DNA of 49,023 nt from Alicyclobacillus shizuokensis NBRC 103103 (GTDB lineage: Bacteria > Bacillota > Bacilli > Alicyclobacillales > Alicyclobacillaceae). The notes beneath the pieces were generated by a model. The model ran no database searches. It was given only the letters and a program-made list of their open reading frames with translations, and was not told the origin of the DNA. Location: positions 1 through 49,023 of the forward strand of contig NZ_BCQV01000036.1 in the NCBI RefSeq assembly GCF_001552255.1, read 5' to 3'. This document shows positions 25,425-32,036 of this stretch, piece after piece. Both the position numbers and the translations under genes were made by a program. Every line of letters begins with the position of its first letter. Position 1 is the first letter of the stretch.

Positions 25425-25901
25425 ATGGACGAACAGGCGAAAAAGACCGCGCTCAGAGGCATCACATACGGGTTGTACGTGATTGGTACGAAGGTCGGCG
25501 ACGACGTAAATGCGTTCACGGGCAACTGGGTGACCCAAACCTCATTTACGCCGCCTCTCGTCGCCGTGGGAGTCAAGAAGGGAACAAGCTCCTGTGACGG
25601 AATTCTGGAGAGCGGCGTGTTTTCAGTTAACGTGCTGGAAAGCGGACAGAAAGACCTCGCGTTCGCGTTCTTCAAGCCGGTCTCGCGGGTCGGCAACAAA
25701 TTCGGGGACATCGAGTTTTACACGGCGACGACAGGCAGCCCCATTCTCAAGGACGCTTTGTCTTGGTTTGAGTGCAAGGTGGTGGACCACAATGACCGAG
25801 GCGACCATGTGTTGGTCGTCGGGGAGGTCATCGATGCCGGTGTGCATCGCGAGGGGAAGCCGCTGACGTTGGGCGAATTGGGCCTGTTTTACGGCGGATG
25901 A
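25425..25901 (+). CDS. Flavin reductase family (FMN-binding) protein
   Basis: A 158-residue split-barrel FMN-binding protein. Recognisable parts are the N-terminal YGLYVIGTKVGDDVNAFTGN, the FMN-phosphate region TQTSFTPPLVAVGVKKGT, SGVFSVNVLESGQKDLAFAF and the C-terminal GDHVLVVGEVIDAGVH with the conserved histidine. Members reduce flavins with NAD(P)H or carry FMN for redox partners. It ends 19 bases before the cobalamin adenosyltransferase gene. Because adenosylation needs Co(II) reduced to Co(I), and reduced flavins can do this, a role as the reductase partner is attractive but unproven. Confidence 0.9.
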   Translation: MDEQAKKTALRGITYGLYVIGTKVGDDVNAFTGNWVTQTSFTPPLVAVGVKKGTSSCDGILESGVFSVNVLESGQKDLAFAFFKPVSRVGNKFGDIEFYTATTGSPILKDALSWFECKVVDHNDRGDHVLVVGEVIDAGVHREGKPLTLGELGLFYGG

Positions 25902-25920
25902 GCGGAGGGACAAACGGCGC

Positions 25921-26526
25921 ATGCGCATTTACACCCGCGGCGGCGATAGAGGAAAGACCACTCTGATTGGCCGCAAGCGCAGGTTCAAGTCGGACGCGCG
26001 CGTCGAGGCGTACGGCAGCGTGGACGAGGCGGGGGCGTTTCTGGGCTTGGCCTGCAGTTTCCTCAGGCCTGACGAGGACGCCGATATCCTCGACCTTTTG
26101 GGCGGTGTCCAGCAGCGCCTGTGGGATGTCGGGGCCGACCTGGCGGCACCCCCGGACGCGGGTTTCACGTATCGAACACCCGACACCGCGGCCGCGGAAC
26201 TGGAACCGATGATAGACAAATATCAGGCGGAGGCGGGACAACTCAGCCAGTTCATCATCCGCGGCGGCGACACGGCGGCGGCCGCCCTGCACGTTGCCTG
26301 CACCGTGGTGCGGCGGGCCGAACGCCGTGCTGTCGCCTTGATGCAGCAGGAGGAACTCCACCTACCGGCGCTCACCTACCTCAATCGGCTGTCCGACCTC
26401 TTGTTTGTCCTCGCGCGGGCTGTCAATGCCCGCCGCCAGCTTGGCGATGTGGTCTATGAGCGCAGCGGGGAAGTGTTTCGAGAACCGCACGCGGCACCCA
26501 AGGCGGACAGAAAATCGGACAATTGA
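25921..26526 (+). CDS. PduO-type cob(I)alamin adenosyltransferase
   Basis: A 201-residue enzyme that transfers the adenosyl group of ATP to cob(I)alamin. The N-terminal ATP site reads MRIYTRGGDRGKTTLIG, followed by VEAYGSVDEAGAFLGL; the C-terminal half has RGGDTAAAALHVACTVVRRAERRAV and LTYLNRLSDLLFVLAR, all diagnostic of the family. Two usual consensus residues differ slightly (TRTGD is TRGGD). It lies immediately downstream of the flavin reductase gene and ends just where the riboswitch promoter begins. Confidence 0.93.
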   Translation: MRIYTRGGDRGKTTLIGRKRRFKSDARVEAYGSVDEAGAFLGLACSFLRPDEDADILDLLGGVQQRLWDVGADLAAPPDAGFTYRTPDTAAAELEPMIDKYQAEAGQLSQFIIRGGDTAAAALHVACTVVRRAERRAVALMQQEELHLPALTYLNRLSDLLFVLARAVNARRQLGDVVYERSGEVFREPHAAPKADRKSDN

Positions 26527-26552
26527 CAGTGCGTTGGCGACTTCTGTACAAT
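26523..26552 (+). promoter_or_regulatory. Promoter of the cobalamin operon
   Basis: TTGACA (26523-26528) overlaps the stop codon of the adenosyltransferase gene, and TACAAT (26547-26552) follows 18 bases later. This near-consensus sigma-A promoter lies just upstream of the riboswitch and should drive the transport and assembly genes from 26.9 to 34.7 kb. Confidence 0.8.
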
Positions 26553-26575
26553 TTCGGTGGACAAACTATCATTTC

Positions 26576-26738
26576 GCCTGTCAGGTGCCCTGCGTGAGCA
26601 GGGAGAATAGGGAAACCGGTGCGAATCCGGTGCGGTCCCGCCACTGTGATCAGCGGTTTGGGCGGGCGTCACTGCGGCTAAGCTGTGGGAAGGCGTTCGC
26701 TGGTCAGTGCTGAGAGCCAGGAGACCTGCCTGACGGGT
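26576..26738 (+). ncRNA. Cobalamin riboswitch (B12 element)
   Basis: The conserved core is clear: GGGAAACCGGTGCGAATCC, then GGTCCCGCCACTGTGA (26633-26648) and the 3' B12-box region GAGAGCCAGGAGACC (26711-26725). Closing arms TCAGG (26581-26585) and CCTGA (26729-26733) pair to form P1. Ligand binding (adenosylcobalamin or a relative) should favour the downstream terminator. It precedes the B12 uptake and assembly genes. Confidence 0.95.
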
Positions 26739-26800
26739 GTGCGAGCTGAACCTTCGAGGAGAGGTTGAGTGCGCCGACGGGCATTTTCACCCAGTGCGTG

Positions 26801-26826
26801 AACTCTGCCTGCGGGCGGAGTTTTTC
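26801..26826 (+). terminator. Riboswitch-controlled intrinsic terminator
   Basis: A 9-base stem (AACTCTGCC with GGCGGAGTT, loop TGCG) runs into a T-tract, giving a transcription terminator about 60 bases before the first gene. With B12 bound upstream, transcription should stop here. Confidence 0.85.
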
Positions 26827-26885
26827 TATGACCACTCGCAAACGACTCGCAAGGGGACGCTCCAGACTGGTGGATGGAGGGTTCC

Positions 26886-27893
26886 ATGTTGAAGCACAAG
26901 ATGATCTCGGTCGCCACAGTAGCTGTGCTCACTGCCGCGCTCGCGGCCGCATGCGGCAGCCCAGGAGCGGGCAACCATGCGTCCGGCGCGAACCTGTCCG
27001 GCGGCAACAGCGCGTCCGGAACCGGCAGCGCGCAAACTGTGCACTATCCCCTGACGCTGACCGACGATGTTGGCCACAAGGTGACGTTGGACAAGCAGCC
27101 TCAGCGCATCATATCCGCGACGGAGGGCACGGACGAAATCCTCACGGCGCTGGTGTCCAAGAAGAAAATCGCTATGGTCACCTCCTACGCGGCAGATCCC
27201 AGCTACTCCAATGTTCGCTCCTTCGTCAAAGGCATTCCCACCATCTCCGACGCCGCCACCGATGCGGAGAAGATCCTGGCCGCCAAGCCCGACCTGGTGC
27301 TCTTGGCGTCCTATACCAAACCAGGAGCCGTGAAGCAGATTGAGCAGGCGCACGTGCCCACATACGAGTTTGACAACTTCAACTCCATCTCCGACATCGA
27401 GCGCAACATCGGCGTCGTCGGCAAGCTCGTCGGCGAACCGGCAAAAGCTCGCCAGGTGGTGCGGGACATGGAGCGGAGCTTGACCGCCATTCATCAAGCC
27501 GTGAAGAGGGAAAAGCCGGTCACCGTGCTGGACTACAGTTCCTATGGCTTTGCGGCCGGGCGCAACACGACGGTCAATGATGTGATCATCCATGCTGGCG
27601 GCAAAAACGCGGCTTCCCAGTTGAACGGATGGGCCAAGATCAGCGATGAAGAAGTCGTCAAGTTGAACCCGGACGTCATCATCGACGCTTCGGATGACAA
27701 ATCGTTTATCAACAAGATCCTGCAAGACCCCAAGCTGCAAACAGTGTCGGCTGTGAAAAACCACCGGGTGTACGTGATCAACAGCGCTGACCTGGGAAGT
27801 GTGTCCCAGTATGTGGTCAGGGGCGTTTGGGATGTGGCCCATGTCCTGTACCCGAAGGCCGACCTGCCCAAGGTCACGGTTGCCCGCCCATGA
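26886..27893 (+). CDS. btuF: Cobalamin ABC transporter substrate-binding lipoprotein (BtuF-like)
   Basis: A 335-residue exported lipoprotein with a signal peptide and an alanine-rich lipobox ending AALAAAC at about residue 20. A serine/glycine linker leads to the periplasmic-binding fold of the B12/ferric-siderophore class: VTLDKQPQRIISATEGTDEILTAL, DAEKILAAKPDLVLLAS and a C-terminal GVWDVAHVLYP helix. The cobalamin riboswitch and the cobalamin assembly genes in the same run make a corrinoid the likely ligand. An ATG 12 bases earlier (26874) is possible; GGAGGG lies before 26886. The stop overlaps the permease start. Confidence 0.88.
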   Translation: MLKHKMISVATVAVLTAALAAACGSPGAGNHASGANLSGGNSASGTGSAQTVHYPLTLTDDVGHKVTLDKQPQRIISATEGTDEILTALVSKKKIAMVTSYAADPSYSNVRSFVKGIPTISDAATDAEKILAAKPDLVLLASYTKPGAVKQIEQAHVPTYEFDNFNSISDIERNIGVVGKLVGEPAKARQVVRDMERSLTAIHQAVKREKPVTVLDYSSYGFAAGRNTTVNDVIIHAGGKNAASQLNGWAKISDEEVVKLNPDVIIDASDDKSFINKILQDPKLQTVSAVKNHRVYVINSADLGSVSQYVVRGVWDVAHVLYPKADLPKVTVARP

Positions 27894-28915
27894 CCCGCGT
27901 CTCCGCCCTGCTGGTGCTGTGCAGTCTGGCGGTGGCCCTCGCAGTGGCCGCCGCCTTGGAGGTCTCCATCGGTCCCATGATGATTCCGGCGGGACGCCTG
28001 ATTCCAGACACCTGGGCTTATTTGCATGGCGCGCGCAGCGGCGATGCGGTGGTGATGGGGGCCATTCGCTGGCCGCGCGCCCTGGCGGCCGTTCTCGTCG
28101 GGGCGGGACTCGCGGCGACGGGCGCCGTGCTGCAAGCCGTGTTTCGGAACTCCATGGCCGATCCGGCCGTCATAGGCGTCTCCAGCGGCGCCTCGTTGGG
28201 GGCGGTGTTGACGATTCAGACCGGTCTGGCCCAGCTGAACGCTTGGTCCACTCCCGTCGGCGCGTTCGTCACCGGGCTGCTTGTGGTCTATGTCATCTAC
28301 CGTCTTGCCACGCTGCAGGGGAAGACCGCCATCCATGCCCTGCTTTTGGCAGGCGTTGCCGTCGGTTCCTTTTCCAGCGCCATGGTCACTCTGTTGCTCT
28401 CGCTGGCGCCGCTGGAGACGATGCAGCAGATGTTGTTCTGGCTCATGGGGGGGCTGGATGGCACGACGTGGATGAATGTATGGATGATTTTGGTGTTCGT
28501 GGCGGGTGGATTCGTCGTTTACCTGTGGCACGCACACGCGCTCGACATCCTGTCGCTCGGCGAAGAGCAGGCGGAAGGGCTCGGCGTCCCGTTGCAGCGT
28601 ACCAAACAGGTCCTGTTTGCCACTTCCGCCCTTGTCGTCGGGGCGTGCGTGAGCGTGAGCGGTGTCATCGCCTTTGTGGGCTTGATAGTCCCGCACTTGG
28701 TGCGGATGTGGGTAGGTCCGCGCCATCGTCTGCTGCTTCCGGCCTCGGCGATGGGCGGCGGTATCCTCTTGGCGCTGGCCGATGTGCTCGCGCGCATGGT
28801 GCTGCAGCCAGTGGAACTGAACGTGGGCGTCGTCACGTCCTGTTTGGGCGCCCCGTTTTTCCTCTACCTGCTGCGCCGGCATTACCAAGCCTTCGAGCGG
28901 GGGGCGAAAGGTTGA
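27890..28915 (+). CDS. btuC: Cobalamin ABC transporter permease (BtuC/FecCD family)
   Basis: A 341-residue permease with about ten hydrophobic segments. Family landmarks are IRWPRALAAVLVGAGLAATG, FRNSMADPAVIGVSSGASLGAVL, the coupling-helix loop LSLGEEQAEGLGVPLQ, and GLIVPHLVRMWVGPRHRLL with a proline-histidine motif. It forms the membrane pore for the lipoprotein-delivered corrinoid. The start ATG overlaps the preceding stop by four bases (ATGA), so translation is coupled. The ATPase gene starts within the last codons. Confidence 0.93.
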   Translation: MTRVSALLVLCSLAVALAVAAALEVSIGPMMIPAGRLIPDTWAYLHGARSGDAVVMGAIRWPRALAAVLVGAGLAATGAVLQAVFRNSMADPAVIGVSSGASLGAVLTIQTGLAQLNAWSTPVGAFVTGLLVVYVIYRLATLQGKTAIHALLLAGVAVGSFSSAMVTLLLSLAPLETMQQMLFWLMGGLDGTTWMNVWMILVFVAGGFVVYLWHAHALDILSLGEEQAEGLGVPLQRTKQVLFATSALVVGACVSVSGVIAFVGLIVPHLVRMWVGPRHRLLLPASAMGGGILLALADVLARMVLQPVELNVGVVTSCLGAPFFLYLLRRHYQAFERGAKG

Positions 28916-29742
28916 GCGTCCGAGTTGACCTGGAACTCGCCGGGCTGGGTTTACCCCCTCGGTTGCAGGCGGTGTCCGCGCGTTGGCGGGGCGGCCAGGT
29001 GATCGGCGTCGTCGGCCCAAACGGCGCGGGGAAATCGACACTGCTGCGGCTCATCGCCGGGGTTCTGCCCGCTGCCACAGGTACGGTGTCGCTCTCTGGG
29101 CGCCCTTTACGGGGGCTTGCCAGCAGGGAGCGGGCGCGCTGGTTGGCGTATCTGCCGCAGCAGCTGCCAGAGGACTGCCCGTTCACCGTGCGTGAGTTTG
29201 TCGAGATGGGGCGCTACGCACACCGAAGCCCTTGGGGCGGGGTGGGTGGCCACGGATGGCAGGTCATCCACGACTCGATTGCACGTATGGGACTTGGCTC
29301 ATACGAGGATGTGCCCCTGTCACAGCTGTCTGGGGGAGAACGGCAACGGGCGGGCGTCGCCCGCTGCTTGGCGCAAGAGAGTCCAGTGCTGTTGCTTGAC
29401 GAGCCGATATCGAACCTGGATGTGCACTATCAGCTCGACATGCTCCAGCGCCTGCGTGAACTGGCAGACGCCGGCAGGTTGGTGGTTGTGGCCATCCACC
29501 ACCTGGAGTTTGCGGCCCGCTATTGCTCCCAGTTGCTCCTGTTGGACAAAGGGCGCGTGTATGCGTGCGGACGGCCACAGGAGGTGCTGACCGCAGCCGC
29601 CCTTCGCGACGTTTTTGGCGTGGAAGCCGAGGTCTTCACGGATGCTCACGCTCACCTTCGCTTCACGTACCTGTACCCCAGGGAGGGTGATGCGCAGAGG
29701 CCGTCAACAGCTGTGCAGGCCGGAGAGGAGGCCAACCGTTGA
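28912..29742 (+). CDS. btuD: Cobalamin ABC transporter ATP-binding protein (BtuD-like)
   Basis: A 276-residue ABC ATPase. Walker A reads GPNGAGKST near residue 35, the Q-loop is AYLPQQLP, the signature is LSGGERQRAGVARCL, Walker B is VLLLDEPISNLD, and the H-loop is AIHHLEFAARYC. It powers the permease encoded just upstream. The TTG start overlaps the permease stop (TTGA), and its own stop overlaps the cobU start the same way. About 35 extra residues follow the usual end, with no recognised domain. Confidence 0.93.
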   Translation: MSVRVDLELAGLGLPPRLQAVSARWRGGQVIGVVGPNGAGKSTLLRLIAGVLPAATGTVSLSGRPLRGLASRERARWLAYLPQQLPEDCPFTVREFVEMGRYAHRSPWGGVGGHGWQVIHDSIARMGLGSYEDVPLSQLSGGERQRAGVARCLAQESPVLLLDEPISNLDVHYQLDMLQRLRELADAGRLVVVAIHHLEFAARYCSQLLLLDKGRVYACGRPQEVLTAAALRDVFGVEAEVFTDAHAHLRFTYLYPREGDAQRPSTAVQAGEEANR

Positions 29743-30281
29743 AGTCGGTGTTCGTATTGGGAGGGGCGCGCAGCGGCAAAAGCGGCTACGCGGAACGCTT
29801 GGCCTGCACGTTGGCGGCGGAGAGACGCCTGTCGGTGACGTTTGTGGCCACCGCGCAGGCGACGGACGAGGAAATGGCGGACCGGATAGAGCGGCACCGC
29901 GAGGCACGCCCGCGCGATTGGGAGACGGTGGAGGAAGCGTTCGACATCGTGCCCATCCTGCGCCGTCAGCGTACGGATCAACTTATCATCGTGGATTGTC
30001 TGTCGCTGCTTCTCAACAATTGGATGTACGCTGGGTGCTCCGAGGAGCTTTACTGGCGGCGCGTGAACGCTTTGGCGGATGCGGTGACCATGGCTGTTGG
30101 CCCGGTGATTATGGTCAGCAACGAGGTGGGGGCTGGGATTGTCCCGGCGGATGGCCTGTCCCGCCAGTACCGCGACTGGCTCGGATGGTTGAATCAACGG
30201 ATGGCGGCCGTCGCAAACTCGGTTGTCTGGATGGTGGCCGGGATACCGGTGACTGTGAAAGGTTCGACCGAGACGCCATGA
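29739..30281 (+). CDS. cobU: Adenosylcobinamide kinase / adenosylcobinamide-phosphate guanylyltransferase CobU
   Basis: A 180-residue bifunctional enzyme that phosphorylates adenosylcobinamide and then adds GMP to give adenosylcobinamide-GDP. It shows the P-loop GGARSGKSGYAERLA, VTFVATAQATDEEMADRI with ERHREARPRDWETVE carrying the guanylylated histidine, DCLSLLLNNWM, and SNEVGAGIVPADGLSRQYRD. The TTG start overlaps the ATPase stop and its stop overlaps the cbiB ATG, so this is a strictly coupled cassette. Confidence 0.95.
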   Translation: MKSVFVLGGARSGKSGYAERLACTLAAERRLSVTFVATAQATDEEMADRIERHREARPRDWETVEEAFDIVPILRRQRTDQLIIVDCLSLLLNNWMYAGCSEELYWRRVNALADAVTMAVGPVIMVSNEVGAGIVPADGLSRQYRDWLGWLNQRMAAVANSVVWMVAGIPVTVKGSTETP

Positions 30282-31267
30282 TAGCCTGGCCACCGGGATT
30301 ATCCCATCTCGCTCTGGCCGCATCCGCGTTGCTGTGCGACCGCATCGTGGGCGATCCCGCCCGCATCCCGCATCCGGTGGTCCTCATGGGTTGGTGGGTC
30401 CGCCGCGTGGAGGGTGTCTTGTATCGGCCGCAAGCCAGTCCGCGGACGCAGAGGTGGGCGGGTGTCGCCTTGTGGCTGCTCGTGTGCGCCCCGGTGGTGG
30501 TCCTCTCGGAAATGTTTCTCGTCCTGTTGTATCACCTCGCCCCATGGCTGGGGTGGATGGGCGGACTGGTCCTGACGAGTACAACCATCGCCTGGAAAGG
30601 TTTGCGGGCGGCGGTGGCCTCCGTCTATCAGGCCCTGCAGTGTGAGGGGCTGCCTGCCGCGCGGCTGGCGGTGGGCCAGATTGTCGGTCGGGACACAGCT
30701 CACCTGTCCGAACCGGAGGTGGTCCGGGCGGCGCTGGAGACGGTCGCCGAGAACCTGGTGGACGCCGTGGTGTCACCGGTATTGTTCGGGCTTCTGGGTG
30801 GACCCTCGCTGGCGATGCTGTACCGGGCGGTGAACACCCTTGATTCGATGGTCGGTTACAAGAACCCTCGGTATCAGTACTTTGGCTGGTTCAGCGCCCG
30901 CATGGACGACGGGTTTAACTACGTCCCAGCTCGCTTGTCTGGCCTCCTCTTGCTGGGCGCCGCTGGCTTGTGCGGCGGTAGCATGCGCCGGGGGTGGCGG
31001 GCATGGCGGGAGGACGCCCACAAGCACCCGAGCCCCAACGGTGGCATCCCAGAATCCGTCGTGGCTGGAGCCTTGGGGGTGCAGCTGGGCGGTGTCAACT
31101 CGTATGCGGGTGTGGTCTCCGTTCGCGCCCGCTTGGGCAAGGCCACCCGGCCGCTTGAGCGAAGGGATGTTTTGCGGGTCATTTCCTATTTAGACAGCGC
31201 CGCGTGGTTGCTGCTCGCGGCCTTGACGATAGGGGGCGCGGTGTATTGGCGGTTATCCGCTGGCTGA
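30278..31267 (+). CDS. cbiB: Adenosylcobinamide-phosphate synthase CbiB
   Basis: A 329-residue membrane enzyme that joins adenosylcobyric acid to aminopropanol phosphate. Signature segments are DRIVGDPARIPHPVVLMGWW, GRDTAHLSEPEVVRAALETV with AENLVDAVVSPVLFGLLGG, YRAVNTLDSMVGYKNPRY and HPSPNGGIPESVVAGALGVQ. Its partner substrate would be made by the CobD domain of the fusion protein downstream. The start overlaps cobU (ATGA), and cobS begins inside its last codons. Confidence 0.95.
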   Translation: MIAWPPGLSHLALAASALLCDRIVGDPARIPHPVVLMGWWVRRVEGVLYRPQASPRTQRWAGVALWLLVCAPVVVLSEMFLVLLYHLAPWLGWMGGLVLTSTTIAWKGLRAAVASVYQALQCEGLPAARLAVGQIVGRDTAHLSEPEVVRAALETVAENLVDAVVSPVLFGLLGGPSLAMLYRAVNTLDSMVGYKNPRYQYFGWFSARMDDGFNYVPARLSGLLLLGAAGLCGGSMRRGWRAWREDAHKHPSPNGGIPESVVAGALGVQLGGVNSYAGVVSVRARLGKATRPLERRDVLRVISYLDSAAWLLLAALTIGGAVYWRLSAG

Positions 31268-32034
31268 CGCTCGCAGTGCAGTTTGCGACTGTATGCCCAA
31301 CGCCGCGCGTGCGCGTAGTTCGGGGGTCCGACCTGCACGCGAGCATGGGCCTGGTGCCTGTGGTAGGGCTTGGCCTCGGCGGGTTTCTCTGGATTGTTTA
31401 TCTGGGATTGGCGGCTGTGCTGCCTGTGCGCACGAGTGCCGCCGTTGCGCTTGCGCTGTACACTGCGAGCACGGGCGCCCTGCACCTGGATGGCTGGATG
31501 GATACTGTCGACGCTCTGGCCTGCAGGCGGTCCCGAGACGAGGCGCTGGCGGTCATGAAAGACAGTCGTTCCGGCGCCGTCGGGGTTGTGTTTTGCGTCT
31601 TGATGATCTTGGTGAAATACACAGCTTTGGTCTCCGTGCCGGCGGCGTGGCCGGCCGGCGACAAACCTTGGTTGATCCCGGACGCGTGGCTGTGGTGGGC
31701 GCCGATGCTCTCCCGGTTGGGCATGGTCTGGTCCATGCGGATGGCGCCTGCGGCTCGACCCGGGCAGGGCTTGGGGGCGATATACGCCGGTCGATTGCCG
31801 TTGCCTGTAATCTTGCTGGCTACCTTCCTCACGGGTTTATGTGGACTGGCCTTGCTTCCTGCTTGGCACGTCCTTGCCGCTGGCGCGCTCACGCTGGGGG
31901 CATGCGTCGGCTTCACAGCCTGGATGCGACGGCGCTTTGGCGGCATGACCGGAGACACCTACGGGGCGCTGCACGAGGCTCTTGAGACGCTGCTGTGGTT
32001 GATGGCGGCGGCGTTGTTGGCGCGGGAGGGATGA
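31246..32034 (+). CDS. cobS: Adenosylcobinamide-GDP ribazoletransferase (cobalamin synthase) CobS
   Basis: A 262-residue membrane enzyme that joins adenosylcobinamide-GDP to alpha-ribazole (or its phosphate). It has the CobS opening RWLTLAVQFATVCPTPRV, the metal-binding GALHLDGWMDTVDALACRR followed by AVMKDSRSGAVGVVF, and a C-terminal FGGMTGDTYGALHEALETL. The TTG at 31246 is favoured by an AGGGGG site and by the family's N-terminus, which means it overlaps cbiB by 22 bases. Its stop overlaps an ATG of the next gene. Alpha-ribazole phosphate would come from cobT at 22 kb; no cobC-type phosphatase is seen in the window. Confidence 0.93.
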   Translation: MAVIRWLTLAVQFATVCPTPRVRVVRGSDLHASMGLVPVVGLGLGGFLWIVYLGLAAVLPVRTSAAVALALYTASTGALHLDGWMDTVDALACRRSRDEALAVMKDSRSGAVGVVFCVLMILVKYTALVSVPAAWPAGDKPWLIPDAWLWWAPMLSRLGMVWSMRMAPAARPGQGLGAIYAGRLPLPVILLATFLTGLCGLALLPAWHVLAAGALTLGACVGFTAWMRRRFGGMTGDTYGALHEALETLLWLMAAALLAREG

Positions 32035-32036
32035 CC

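Noticed and set aside
27542-29041. 499-codon minus-strand frame opposite the B12 transporter genes
   Set aside because: Shadow frame; the three transporter genes below it are certain.
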